From: a bacterium BMS3Abin06
Lineage (GTDB): Bacteria > Nitrospirota > Thermodesulfovibrionia > UBA6902
NCBI GenBank assembly: GCA_002897895.1
Contig: BDSY01000022.1
Coordinates: 1 to 64,000, forward strand
Reading direction: 5' to 3'
DNA length: 64,000 nt
The notes under the pieces are model-generated. The model did no database searches and was not told the origin of the DNA. It worked only from the letters and a program-made list of their open reading frames with translations. Below, piece after piece: positions 8,667 through 17,752 of this stretch (positions are counted from its first letter, which is position 1; each line of letters opens with the position of its first letter). Position numbers and translations under genes: made by a program.

Positions 8667-9158
8667 ATGGCAGATGAAAAAGACGATCTTCAGGAAGAAG
8701 CTGCTGAGGAGACAAAGAAAAAGGGCGGCAGTAAAAAACTCCTTATAATTATTGTTGCCGCCGGCATTGTCCTCGGTGCAGGAGGATTTGCCGGCTACAA
8801 GTTATTAGCGGGCAAAAAAAGCGATGAGAATGTTAAAGAGGAAAAGGTTGATACCAATACTTCTATTTTTGCGCTTGCCCCTTTTGTTTTAAATCTTTCA
8901 GACCACGGCAGATACCTTAAAGTAACAATACAGTTTGAGGTAACCGATGAGTCCCTTTTAGATATGGTAGAGGCAAAAACCCCCCAGTTAAGAGATACGA
9001 TCATAACGCTCGTAAGCAGTAAATCTTTAAATTCCATAGCAAGTCCGGAGGGGAAATTTCAGCTCAAGGATGAACTGCTTTTCAGGGCAAACCAGGTAAT
9101 GGGTGTTGATAAGGATGTCTTTAAGAACCTTTATTTTACAGAATTTGTAATGCAATGA
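8667..9158 (+). CDS. fliL: FliL flagellar basal-body-associated protein
   Basis: FliL surrounds the stator units at the flagellar base and supports motor torque. The 163-residue protein has a charged cytoplasmic N-terminus (1-22), one membrane helix (about 24-44, LLIIIVAAGIVLGAGGFAGY) and a periplasmic FliL domain with FVLNLSDHGRYLKVTIQFEV. It is the first gene of the flagellar run and its end overlaps the fliM start by 4 bp. Confidence 0.94.
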   Translation: MADEKDDLQEEAAEETKKKGGSKKLLIIIVAAGIVLGAGGFAGYKLLAGKKSDENVKEEKVDTNTSIFALAPFVLNLSDHGRYLKVTIQFEVTDESLLDMVEAKTPQLRDTIITLVSSKSLNSIASPEGKFQLKDELLFRANQVMGVDKDVFKNLYFTEFVMQ

Positions 9159-10129
9159 CAGAAAAAGTACTTTCACAGGATGAAGTAGATGCCCTGCTCA
9201 AGGGTGTGGCATCAGGCGAGATAGACACGGATGAAGCAAAGGACAAAATACTCGCAGGAGTAAGGCCTTATGACTTCACAAGCCAGGAGCGCATTATTCG
9301 TGGGAAAATGCCCGGCCTTGAGATGATAAATGATTCATTTTCAAGGGCACTCAGGAACTCCATTTCTTCTTTTATCATGAAATATACCGACGTAAATATC
9401 CAGAGTGTCGACACAATAAAATACAGTGATTTCATGAAGACCATCCCCATGCCCTCCAGTATAAATCTTTTTACGATGGACCCGCTTAAGGGATATGCAT
9501 TACTTGTGCTGGAAGCCCCGCTCGTTTTTGCATTTATTGAATTTTTCTTCGGCGGCAGCAGCGCACAGCATGTGAAATCCGAAGGGAGGGCGTTTACGCT
9601 CATTGAACAGAGGGTTATTCAAAAAATAGTTAATATTGCATTGGGGGATATGACAACGGCATGGAATGCAATAGCTCCGATAAAACCTGAATATGTCGGT
9701 TCGGAGATAAATCCGCAATTTGTCTCTATTGTTACGCCTGCTGAAATCGTAATTAAGATAGAGATATATATAGAGATAGAAGATTTTGCAGGCAAGATGT
9801 TTATCTGCATTCCGTATTCAATGATTGAACCGGTAAAGGAAAAACTTTATTCAGGCATACACGGCGATAAATTCGAGACAGACCACAGATGGATGGAAGT
9901 GATGAAAGAGGCATTGAAAGAGGCCCGGGTAAATTTGACGGTAGAGCTTGGAAGGCTGGTTCTTTCGTTTAAAGACCTGTTGAATTTCGAGGTCGGCAAT
10001 GTTATCAATCTCGCCCAATCGGTATCGGATGAACTGACTGTGAATGTTGAGGGTATTGAGAAATTTAAATGTACGGCGGGTTACAGAAGGGGGAATCAGG
10101 CGATAAAATTAACAGGGTTTATTGAATGA
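9155..10129 (+). CDS. fliM: FliM flagellar motor switch protein
   Basis: FliM is the C-ring protein that binds CheY-P and reverses the motor. The 324-residue protein starts with the CheY-docking peptide VLSQDEVDALLKG (5-17), followed by the linker, the CheC-like middle domain with the LEMINDSFSRALRN block, and a C-terminal SpoA domain ending near KFKCTAGYRRGNQAIKLTG. The ATGA overlap with fliL indicates coupling. The N-terminal peptide resembles the last helix of the CheW-CheZ fusion, as expected for two proteins that bind the same CheY. Confidence 0.96.
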   Translation: MTEKVLSQDEVDALLKGVASGEIDTDEAKDKILAGVRPYDFTSQERIIRGKMPGLEMINDSFSRALRNSISSFIMKYTDVNIQSVDTIKYSDFMKTIPMPSSINLFTMDPLKGYALLVLEAPLVFAFIEFFFGGSSAQHVKSEGRAFTLIEQRVIQKIVNIALGDMTTAWNAIAPIKPEYVGSEINPQFVSIVTPAEIVIKIEIYIEIEDFAGKMFICIPYSMIEPVKEKLYSGIHGDKFETDHRWMEVMKEALKEARVNLTVELGRLVLSFKDLLNFEVGNVINLAQSVSDELTVNVEGIEKFKCTAGYRRGNQAIKLTGFIE

Positions 10130-10189
10130 TACGGTTTCACAGCAGGTTATTCATTCAATAGATAACAAATTTCATGGAAAGGAGTTCTT

Positions 10190-10567
10190 ATGGAAGCACA
10201 GGATGAACAGAAGGGAGCCGTTAAGGAGAAGGAAGACGGCGCTCAGGGGAACGATATTCAACAGCACGAATTTAATGACCTGAACGATGGAGACAAACAA
10301 ACCGTCTCAAGGGACATTGAATTTCTGCTTGATATCCCTGTTGAGATCACCGTTCAGCTCGGCATGACAAGAATGCTTATAAAAGAACTCCTGCAGCTTG
10401 GCCAGGGATCGGTTGTTGAACTGGATAAGCTTGCGGGAGAACCGATGGAGATACTGGCTAACAACAGACTTGTTGCAAGGGGAGAAGTAGTGGTGGTAAA
10501 TGAAAAATTCGGTGTGAGGCTTACAGACATTATCAGCCCCACGGAAAGGCTGACAAGGTTGAAATGA
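10190..10567 (+). CDS. fliN: FliN flagellar motor switch protein
   Basis: FliN forms the lower part of the C-ring and helps dock the export apparatus. The 125-residue protein has a charged N-terminal tail (1-40) and a C-terminal SpoA domain (about 45-125) with LLDIPVEITVQLGMTRMLIKELL, VVELDKLAGEPMEILAN and GVRLTDIISP. A GGAAAGGAG ribosome site is present 60 bp after fliM. It overlaps fliO by 4 bp. Confidence 0.95.
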   Translation: MEAQDEQKGAVKEKEDGAQGNDIQQHEFNDLNDGDKQTVSRDIEFLLDIPVEITVQLGMTRMLIKELLQLGQGSVVELDKLAGEPMEILANNRLVARGEVVVVNEKFGVRLTDIISPTERLTRLK

Positions 10568-10875
10568 CGGGAACGTATATCCAGACGGCGGCGGCCCTTG
10601 TTTTTGTAATTCTTCTGATATTAGGCGCTGGATATATCATGCGGAAAAAACAGAACAGGTTTGGTCTGATGAGTATTGTCGGTTATCAGCCGTTCGGCCC
10701 CAAAAAGGGGGTTGCCGCATTAAAAATAGGGAAAGAGGTATTGATACTGGGAGTTACACCCAATGAAATGAGACTCCTGAAGATTTTTAAAGACAGCGAA
10801 CTTGACCTGGAGGAAATTGACGGGTTTCAGGGTAAGCTGGAAAAGATAAGAAAGATGGGAGCGCAAAGAAATTGA
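10564..10875 (+). CDS. fliO: FliO flagellar export assembly factor
   Basis: FliO is a small membrane chaperone for assembly of the FliP ring of the flagellar export gate. This 103-residue protein has one N-terminal membrane helix (about 7-27) and a small cytoplasmic domain with PFGPKKGVAALKIGKEVLILGVTPNEMRLL, the usual FliO pattern. The start overlaps fliN (ATGA) and the end overlaps the TTG start of fliP. Confidence 0.88.
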   Translation: MTGTYIQTAAALVFVILLILGAGYIMRKKQNRFGLMSIVGYQPFGPKKGVAALKIGKEVLILGVTPNEMRLLKIFKDSELDLEEIDGFQGKLEKIRKMGAQRN

Positions 10876-11639
10876 AAACCGGGAAATTCAAAACGCAAAT
10901 TGCAGGTTTTCAACCGCGCGGCTCCGGGTTTAAAAAATCTGTTATGACGGCTGCCTTTCTCTGGACTTTCATCTTCATTATGGCGTCTCCTGCTTATGCA
11001 ATTGATTTCAAGCAAATAAACAGCCCCCTGATTGAGATATTCCTTATCATCAGCTTTCTTTCTTTTTTGCCCGCAGTGCTTATCATGTTTACTTCTTTTA
11101 CCCGTATTGTTGTTGTACTCTCCTTTCTGCGGCATGCATTCGGAGGACAGCAGATACCGCCGAATCCGGTAATTATCGGACTTTCCTTATTCCTGACTTT
11201 TTTTGTTATGTCTCCTACGATAAATGTAATTAATGAGAAAGCACTGACTCCCTATATAGAAGAAGAGGTGAGTTTTGGAGATGCAATTGATGAGGCTGTG
11301 CCGCCGCTGAAGGAATTTATGCTGAGACAGACGAGGCAAAAGGATATTGCATTGTTTGCCGGCCTCTCAAAGAGGAAGATTCCTCAATCGCCTATGGAAT
11401 TATCAATGAGCGTTCTTGTCCCTGCCTTTGCAATAAGTGAATTAAAGACAGCATTTGAAATAGGTTTTTTGCTCTTTCTGCCTTTTTTGATAGTAGATAT
11501 GGTAGTAGCAAGCATACTTCTGAGTATGGGAATGATGATGCTGCCGCCCGTGATGATTTCACTTCCTTTTAAACTGCTTCTATTTGTGCTTGTTGACGGG
11601 TGGAACCTGATTGTAGGATCAATGATGAGGAGTTTCTGA
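10872..11639 (+). CDS. fliP: FliP flagellar export gate protein
   Basis: FliP forms the core of the flagellar type III export gate with FliQ and FliR. The 255-residue protein has the family block MFTSFTRIVVVLSFLRHAFGGQQIPPNPVIIGLSLFLTFF and LVPAFAISELKTAFEIGFLLFLPFLIVDMVV. The frame opens at TTG 10872 overlapping fliO; an internal ATG at 10944 would give a more typical short signal peptide (MTAAFLWTFIFIMASPAYA). The intervening 24 residues are coded by repeat-like DNA, so the later start is possible, but it lacks a good ribosome site. Confidence 0.95.
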   Translation: MKTGKFKTQIAGFQPRGSGFKKSVMTAAFLWTFIFIMASPAYAIDFKQINSPLIEIFLIISFLSFLPAVLIMFTSFTRIVVVLSFLRHAFGGQQIPPNPVIIGLSLFLTFFVMSPTINVINEKALTPYIEEEVSFGDAIDEAVPPLKEFMLRQTRQKDIALFAGLSKRKIPQSPMELSMSVLVPAFAISELKTAFEIGFLLFLPFLIVDMVVASILLSMGMMMLPPVMISLPFKLLLFVLVDGWNLIVGSMMRSF

Positions 11640-11908
11640 TGACACTTGATCTTGTTAAAGAGATATCGGCAGATGTATTCAGAACTGTTTTATACGTGGC
11701 CGGGCCTCCGCTTCTCGCAGGTCTGGCAATAGGGCTTCTTGTCGGTTTTTTCCAGACCATAACGCAGATACAGGAAATGACGCTGACATTTGTGCCGAAA
11801 ATGCTGGTGGTTTTTGCATGCCTTTTTTTCCTTATGCCCTGGATGTCGGAAAAACTTATGACATTTACGACAAACCTCATAACGAATATACCGTCTTATA
11901 TAAGATGA
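11639..11908 (+). CDS. fliQ: FliQ flagellar export gate protein
   Basis: An 89-residue, two-helix membrane protein of the export gate. I start it at ATG 11639, which overlaps the fliP stop (TGATG); the ORF track extends 13 residues further upstream inside fliP. From this start the sequence MTLDLVKEISADVFRT and the following AGPPLLAGLAIGLLVGFFQTITQIQE match FliQ in both length and motif. Confidence 0.95.
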   Translation: MTLDLVKEISADVFRTVLYVAGPPLLAGLAIGLLVGFFQTITQIQEMTLTFVPKMLVVFACLFFLMPWMSEKLMTFTTNLITNIPSYIR

Positions 11909-11937
11909 GAACTATTAGGAATAAGCAATAACGAACG

Positions 11938-12714
11938 ATGAACGAACTTATGCTGAATGACATGGAGACTTTTTCTAAATACATACCGGCTTTTCTGTTT
12001 ATCCTGCTCAGGGTGGGGATATTTATCAATCTGTTCCCGGTTATCGGAGCTAAACAGCTGCCTGTACAATTCAGAATAGGTCTGGCGGTTTTTATAGCGT
12101 TTCTTTTGACGCCGGTTGTGAAATTTGAAATTGTGGAAAACAATATTCCGATGATGATTGTCAGGGAGATTTTTATGGGTCTGGCCCTCGGACTCACTGT
12201 CCGGTTTCTTTTTTTAGCGGTAAATATGGCCGGGACATTTATCAGCCATACCATGGGGATGTCGATTGCCACGACATTTAACCCGGAGATAGGTCAGTCC
12301 ACACAGATTTCAGAGGCTTACGGCATTATGGCCATGCTTTTTTTTCTCGTAACGGACATCCATCATGATCTGATTTTTATTATTGTGAAAAGCTTTGAAT
12401 TACTGCCTGCCGGACAGTTGAATATCAAACCCATGATATTGCAGGTGCTCTCCCTCTGTAACACCCTCTTTGTTATCGGGCTGAAAATCGGTGCGCCTGT
12501 TATGGTTGGTATAGTTGTGATTTACCTGCTGTCGGGATTTTTATACAAGGCAGCGCCGCAGATGAACATATTTTTTGTAATTATGCCACTGAATATTTTC
12601 GTAGGGTTCCTGTTGATAATACTGAGTATCCCTGTTTTTGAATATGTCCTTAATATGGAGTTCAGTAATATGCGGAGAGAAATGATGCGTCTTATTATGA
12701 TGGCGAAAGGGTGA
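11938..12714 (+). CDS. fliR: FliR flagellar export gate protein
   Basis: FliR is the third export-gate component and pairs with FlhB. The 258-residue protein has about six membrane helices and the family blocks FLLRVGIFINLFPVIG-like near the start and VNMAGTFISHTMGMSIATTFNPEIGQ in the middle. The 29-bp gap after fliQ and the first codons contain imperfect 7-bp repeats (ataagcaataacgaacgatgaacgaac), so ATG 11938 or ATG 11950 could be used. Confidence 0.94.
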   Translation: MNELMLNDMETFSKYIPAFLFILLRVGIFINLFPVIGAKQLPVQFRIGLAVFIAFLLTPVVKFEIVENNIPMMIVREIFMGLALGLTVRFLFLAVNMAGTFISHTMGMSIATTFNPEIGQSTQISEAYGIMAMLFFLVTDIHHDLIFIIVKSFELLPAGQLNIKPMILQVLSLCNTLFVIGLKIGAPVMVGIVVIYLLSGFLYKAAPQMNIFFVIMPLNIFVGFLLIILSIPVFEYVLNMEFSNMRREMMRLIMMAKG

Positions 12715-12723
12715 AGAATTATG

Positions 12724-12748
12724 AATTACGAATTACGAATTACGAATT
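12724..12748. repeat. AATTACG heptamer tandem repeat
   Basis: Three perfect 7-bp units (aattacg) and a partial one lie between fliR and flhB. The same unit occurs at 18.9 kb, and its relatives aattagg/cctaatt at 19.85 and 39.1 kb. Confidence 0.85.
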
Positions 12749-12791
12749 TATGACGGCATATTAAATGGATTTAAGAGTTAAAGGATAGAAA

Positions 12792-13832
12792 ATGGCGGAT
12801 GATAGTTTTCAGGAAAAAACAGAACAGGCGACTTCGCAAAAGAAGCAGAAGGCGAAGGATAAGGGGCAGGTTGCAAGAAGCCGCGATCTTACTTCGATGT
12901 TTGCCATGGGCGGAATAGTCATGATTTTTTATTTTGGCGGAAAATATTTTTTTATAAACCTGGCTGATATGATGGGTGGAATTTTGAGTTTCCGGTATGG
13001 AAGCAATCCCACGCATGTGACCGGGATTGCGGTTCTGCAGGGCATGCAGATACTTGCTCCTTTTTTCCTGGTTTCATTAGTATCGGTTATTTTCATAAGC
13101 GTGGTACAGGGAGGGTTTGTAAAAAAGGAGATCAAGATTGAGATAGAAAAGCTTAATCCCGTTGAAGGGATTAAGAAACTGTTTTCCATAAAAGGCCTGA
13201 CCGAGCTATTAAAAAGCATGTTGAAGTTTTCTGTCGGAGGATGGATTACCTATTACATTATCAAGAAAGATATGAAGGTGCTGCCGACGCTTTCGGCTAT
13301 GGCGACGAATGACATGATAAGAATGTCGGGTAAATTGATTATGGATGCCATTATCACAGCTTTTTTTTACTTCATGGTTATAGCCATCATCAGCTATTTT
13401 CTGGAAAAATGGCAATTTGAACGGTCTTTAAGAATGACAAAACAGGAGATCAAAGAGGAACAAAAAGAAATCGATGGGGATCCATTGATAAAGTCAAGAA
13501 TAAGGAGCATCCAGAGGGAAGCGGCAAGAAAACGTATGATGCAGGAAGTGCCGAAGGCAACCGTAGTAATCACCAACCCGCAGCATTTAGCCATTGCGAT
13601 TAAATATGTTGACAAGGAAATGTCTGCGCCTAAGATCGTGGCAAAAGGAGCGGGTGTTATAGCCGCAAAGATAAAAGAGATCGCGGCAGAGAATGGTGTT
13701 CCGGTTGTTGAAGATAAGCCTGTTGCGAGGGCCCTGTTTAAGCTTGAATTGAATGCATTTATCCCGCAGGAGCTTTACGTGGCTGTTGCCAGGGTACTGG
13801 CATATATCTATAAACTTAAAGGACGGATATGA
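12792..13832 (+). CDS. flhB: FlhB export substrate-specificity switch protein
   Basis: FlhB switches the export apparatus from hook to filament substrates after self-cleavage in its cytoplasmic domain. The 346-residue protein has the N-terminal EKTEQATSQKKQKAKDKGQVARSRDL block, four membrane helices and a C-terminal domain. The cleavage motif, normally NPTH, reads NPQH (262-265, in VVITNPQHLAIAIKY). Asn and Pro, which frame the cut, and the His are kept. Its stop overlaps flhA by 4 bp. Confidence 0.95.
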   Translation: MADDSFQEKTEQATSQKKQKAKDKGQVARSRDLTSMFAMGGIVMIFYFGGKYFFINLADMMGGILSFRYGSNPTHVTGIAVLQGMQILAPFFLVSLVSVIFISVVQGGFVKKEIKIEIEKLNPVEGIKKLFSIKGLTELLKSMLKFSVGGWITYYIIKKDMKVLPTLSAMATNDMIRMSGKLIMDAIITAFFYFMVIAIISYFLEKWQFERSLRMTKQEIKEEQKEIDGDPLIKSRIRSIQREAARKRMMQEVPKATVVITNPQHLAIAIKYVDKEMSAPKIVAKGAGVIAAKIKEIAAENGVPVVEDKPVARALFKLELNAFIPQELYVAVARVLAYIYKLKGRI

Positions 13833-15862
13833 AATTTTTAGCATTGCTTCGAAACAGACAGGATATAATCGTTGCCGTATTGATGGTATCGGTCATTGGC
13901 GTGATGATTCTTCCTGTGCCGCCTTTTTTACTTGATATATTGCTGACACTTTCAATCTCGCTCTCGATAACGATTCTTATCACATCAATTTATATTAAAA
14001 AACCCCTTGAATTTTCCGTTCTGCCTTCAGTGCTTCTTATGGCCACACTTTACAGGCTTTCGCTGAACGTTGCGACTACAAGATTAATACTCTTAAAGGG
14101 GAACGAGGGAGTGGATGCAGCAGGACAGGTTATCAAATCTTTCGGGAGCTTTGTGGTTGGCGGGAACTATGCGGTCGGGATAATAATCTTCCTGATACTG
14201 GTTATCGTTAATTTTGTTGTCATAACAAAAGGGTCCGGCAGGATAGCTGAGGTTGCGGCAAGATTTACACTCGATGCAATGCCGGGCAAGCAGATGGCCA
14301 TTGATGCTGATCTGAACAGCGGCCTTATAGATGATGCCGAGGCCCGTATGCGGAGGGAGCTCATTGCAAAGGAGGCCGACTATTACGGGTCCATGGACGG
14401 GGCCAGCAAGTTCGTAAGGGGTGATGCGGTCGCAGGACTGATTATAACTGCAATCAACATAATCGGCGGACTTATCATCGGTACATTACAATTAGGCATG
14501 CCGGTTGTAGATGCCGCGACTACATATACTATACTTACCATCGGTGACGGACTTGTCTCCCAGATTCCGGCGCTTTTAATATCAACCGCATCGGGCATAG
14601 TGGTCAGCCGTGCAGGCTCGGACAGCGACATCGGGAAGGATATCAGCGAACAGGTGCTGGTAAATCCAAAAGTGCTTGTTACGGTAGCCGGAGTCCTGAT
14701 GGCTCTCGCTTTTGTCCCCGGACTCCCTCATGTGCCTTTTTTTCTTATATCGGCAGCCTCCGGGGGAATGGCATATATTCTGATAAAAATGCCTCCCGAG
14801 GAAGAGGAGACCGCTGAGGCCCCTGCAGAACCGGCATCAGAGGAACCGCAAATAGAATCTTTTCTTGAGCTTGACCCGCTCAGTCTTGAAATCGGTTACG
14901 GACTCATCCCGCTTGTTGATGAAAGCAGCGGGGAGCTGCTTGGAAAGATCAAGGCAATGAGAAGACAGCTTGCGTCGGAGTTCGGCTTTATCGTGCCGCC
15001 TATTCATATTAAGGACAACCTTCAATTGAGACCGCATGAATACAGTTTCATGATCCGTGGAATCGAGATTGCAAAGGGCGAAGTGATGATGGGACACTGG
15101 CTTGCTGTCGAATCCGGCGATGCCGAGAAAATTGAAGGTATTCCAACCAAGGAGCCGGCATTCGGGCTTCCGGCTTACTGGATTGATAAAAATAATGTAG
15201 AGAAGGCACAGCTCTCCGGGTATATGGTGGTGGATCCGGCTACTATCATCGGCACACACATTACCGAACTTATCAGAGAATATTCATGGGAGCTCCTCAC
15301 AAGGGCTGAAACTCAAAGCCTGCTGGATAACATTTCAAAGACTTATCCAAAGATTGTTGAAGAGCTTATTCCGGCAAATCTCACACTCGGCGCTGTTCAG
15401 CGTGTACTTCAGAATCTCCTGAAAGAGAGAGTGCCTATCAAGGATATTATGGCAATTTTTGATACTTTGCTTGATTACTCTCCGAAAATAAAAGATCCTG
15501 AAGTGCTTACCGAGTATGTACGCCAGGCCCTCTCCAGGACGATTACAAAGCAGTATGTGAATGATAACGGCAGGCTGCCCGTCTTTACGCTTGATCCGGT
15601 ATTTGAGAGAATGCTGTCTCAGGCTGAGGGAGGGAATATCAACCCTGATGTCATAAGCAGACTTGCAAAGAGCATAGAGGGGGTTCTTTCTTCAGGCAGG
15701 ATTAAAGGCTCACAGCCTGTTATCCTCTGCTCTTCCAATATCAGGAGATACCTCCGGAAGATTGTAGAACGGATTTCATCTGCTATTGTGGTGCTTTCAA
15801 GTGCGGAAATTATATCCACCACAAATCTGGATATAATGGGGATGGTGAAGTATGAGAATTAA
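13829..15862 (+). CDS. flhA: FlhA flagellar export gate protein
   Basis: FlhA is the large ring protein of the export gate; it binds substrate-chaperone complexes and conducts protons. The 677-residue protein has about eight N-terminal membrane helices (1-320), the cytoplasmic FHIPEP-type block RIAEVAARFTLDAMPGKQMAIDADLNSG, an acidic Glu/Pro/Ala linker near 330-350 and a C-terminal cytoplasmic domain. It overlaps flhB by 4 bp and flhF by 11 bp. Confidence 0.97.
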   Translation: MKFLALLRNRQDIIVAVLMVSVIGVMILPVPPFLLDILLTLSISLSITILITSIYIKKPLEFSVLPSVLLMATLYRLSLNVATTRLILLKGNEGVDAAGQVIKSFGSFVVGGNYAVGIIIFLILVIVNFVVITKGSGRIAEVAARFTLDAMPGKQMAIDADLNSGLIDDAEARMRRELIAKEADYYGSMDGASKFVRGDAVAGLIITAINIIGGLIIGTLQLGMPVVDAATTYTILTIGDGLVSQIPALLISTASGIVVSRAGSDSDIGKDISEQVLVNPKVLVTVAGVLMALAFVPGLPHVPFFLISAASGGMAYILIKMPPEEEETAEAPAEPASEEPQIESFLELDPLSLEIGYGLIPLVDESSGELLGKIKAMRRQLASEFGFIVPPIHIKDNLQLRPHEYSFMIRGIEIAKGEVMMGHWLAVESGDAEKIEGIPTKEPAFGLPAYWIDKNNVEKAQLSGYMVVDPATIIGTHITELIREYSWELLTRAETQSLLDNISKTYPKIVEELIPANLTLGAVQRVLQNLLKERVPIKDIMAIFDTLLDYSPKIKDPEVLTEYVRQALSRTITKQYVNDNGRLPVFTLDPVFERMLSQAEGGNINPDVISRLAKSIEGVLSSGRIKGSQPVILCSSNIRRYLRKIVERISSAIVVLSSAEIISTTNLDIMGMVKYEN

Positions 15863-16931
15863 AAAAATACAGGCGAAAAATTTCAGGCAGGCCCTTGCAC
15901 TCGTAAAAAAGGAACTTGGAGCGGATGCAGTAATTCTCTCATCAGAAGACAAAAAAGGATCGAGACCGTATGTGGAGGTTACGGCGGCAATTGATTATGA
16001 CTTAGAGACGGACAATAGCGGGAGTTATTCTCCGGCGACGGTATCTTCAGCCGGTATCAGCAGTAAAAGCGAATTTGCAGAATTGAAAAAAGAAATAAAA
16101 AGTCTGATGGAATGTATTGAGACAATGCGAAGCAGTGGTTTTGAATTGAGGCTGCCGGAGGAAAGAAAAAAAATGTTCAATTTCCTGAGAGAAAGATCAA
16201 TAAAAGATGAGTTTGCTCTCAAACTTGCAGCAAAGGCTGAGGATACGGATGATCTTGAAGCGCTCATCTCCAAAGAGATAAATTTCCTGCCCCCTTTCAG
16301 GAGTAAGTCGCCGGGCGAAGAAAAAGTATCTTTTAATGGCGGCAAAAGGATAGCAATGCTTATCGGGCCTACCGGGGTGGGAAAGACAACCACTATTGCA
16401 AAGCTCGCTTCAAAGGCAATAAAGGAAGGCCGGAAGGTGGGAATGATCAGCATCGATTCATACAAGATAGGCGCTGCTGAACAGATACGGATATATGCAA
16501 GGATGATAGGTATTCCTCTTGATATAGTCTCGAATGTGGAAAGTTTAGAGGAAAGCATAAAGAAATTTTACGACAGGGATATCGTGCTTATAGATACAAG
16601 CGGCCGGAACCCCGAAGACAGGGAATATATCAAAGGGCTTAAGGATATTTACAGCACAGGGTTGCCCATTGAGACCCAGCTGTTATTGAGCACATCAAGT
16701 GACTGTGATTTTCTCATGAGTACACACGAATATTACAGGTCTCTGCCGATAGATTATATAGCCTTTACAAAAACAGACGAGGCTGTGAAATTAGGCTCTA
16801 TATATAACCTGTGCCGTCTTTATCAGAAGCCGGTTGCATATATAACCACAGGGCAGAGGGTGCCGGGTAATATTGAGTTTGCGGACAGCAGAAGGTTGAC
16901 AAATCTCATTTTAAGAACAGGGAGTGCATAA
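15852..16931 (+). CDS. flhF: FlhF SRP-family GTPase for flagellar placement
   Basis: FlhF is an SRP-type GTPase that sets the site of polar flagellum assembly. The 359-residue protein has an N-terminal basic/B domain, a helical N domain and a G domain with P-loop MLIGPTGVGKTTTIAKLAS (about residue 173), the DSYKIGAAEQIRIYA block, VLIDTSGR and the FTKTDEAV motif. The 11-bp overlap with flhA and 1-bp junction with flhG indicate coupled translation. It suggests a polar flagellum. Confidence 0.95.
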   Translation: MRIKKIQAKNFRQALALVKKELGADAVILSSEDKKGSRPYVEVTAAIDYDLETDNSGSYSPATVSSAGISSKSEFAELKKEIKSLMECIETMRSSGFELRLPEERKKMFNFLRERSIKDEFALKLAAKAEDTDDLEALISKEINFLPPFRSKSPGEEKVSFNGGKRIAMLIGPTGVGKTTTIAKLASKAIKEGRKVGMISIDSYKIGAAEQIRIYARMIGIPLDIVSNVESLEESIKKFYDRDIVLIDTSGRNPEDREYIKGLKDIYSTGLPIETQLLLSTSSDCDFLMSTHEYYRSLPIDYIAFTKTDEAVKLGSIYNLCRLYQKPVAYITTGQRVPGNIEFADSRRLTNLILRTGSA

Positions 16932-17752
16932 TGAATACTGCAGAGAGAAAAGTGGTTAGAACAATAGCTGTGGCCAGCGGTAAAGGAGGTGTCGGAAAGA
17001 CGAATATTACTGCAAATCTTGCAATAGGCTTCAGTAAACTCAACAAAAAGGTGCTGGTCTTTGATGCTGATCTCGGGCTCAGCAATATCGATGTTATTCT
17101 GAATCTCGCCACGAAATATAACATCAAACACCTGTTCAGCGGAGAAAAAAAATTGAAGGATCTCATTGTTGACGGTCCCCAGGGGATAAAGGTGCTTCCT
17201 GCAAGTTCCGGTGTCCAGGAGCTGACCGAGCTTGATGAGTTCCAGAGGTTGCGGCTTGTTGAGGAGTTTGAGTCATATGACGGCGGAGTGGATTACCTTT
17301 TAATTGATACATCGTCAGGCATATCTTCAAATGTTGCATTTTTCTGTGTGGCTGCGCAGGAGATTATTATTGTCGCTTCGCCCGAACCTACGGCGCTGAC
17401 CGATGCATATGCGCTGATAAAGGTCCTTTTTACAAAATATCAGGAAAAGAATTTCAAGGTGCTGGTTAATGATGTAAAAGATGAAAAAGAGGCGGCTGAT
17501 GTCTACAGAAGGCTTTCGACTGCAGCGGAAAGGTTTCTGAGTATATCTCTCGATTACACCGGTTATGTGCCCCATGACGAACATGTACCGAAGGCCGTTC
17601 GCCGGCAAAAGGCGCTGATTGATATTTATCCTGACAGTAAAGCAGCAAAGAGTTTGTTGAGGATTTCGGAAAGACTCATGAATGACGACAGCAGCAATGT
17701 CAAAGGAACGCTGCAATTTTTTCTCGGAGGTCTTCTGAACGCAAAATGTTAA
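16931..17752 (+). CDS. flhG: FlhG MinD-like ATPase regulating flagellar number
   Basis: FlhG (FleN, YlxH) is a MinD-like ATPase that limits flagellar number and stimulates FlhF. The 273-residue protein has the deviant Walker A ASGKGGVGKTNITANLAIGF at about 14-33, Walker A-prime KVLVFDADLGLSN and Walker B YLLIDTSSG. It begins on the last base of flhF and overlaps fliA by 7 bp. In polar flagellates the partner of FlhG is often the FleQ/FlrA regulator, which is not in this window. Confidence 0.94.
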   Translation: MNTAERKVVRTIAVASGKGGVGKTNITANLAIGFSKLNKKVLVFDADLGLSNIDVILNLATKYNIKHLFSGEKKLKDLIVDGPQGIKVLPASSGVQELTELDEFQRLRLVEEFESYDGGVDYLLIDTSSGISSNVAFFCVAAQEIIIVASPEPTALTDAYALIKVLFTKYQEKNFKVLVNDVKDEKEAADVYRRLSTAAERFLSISLDYTGYVPHDEHVPKAVRRQKALIDIYPDSKAAKSLLRISERLMNDDSSNVKGTLQFFLGGLLNAKC

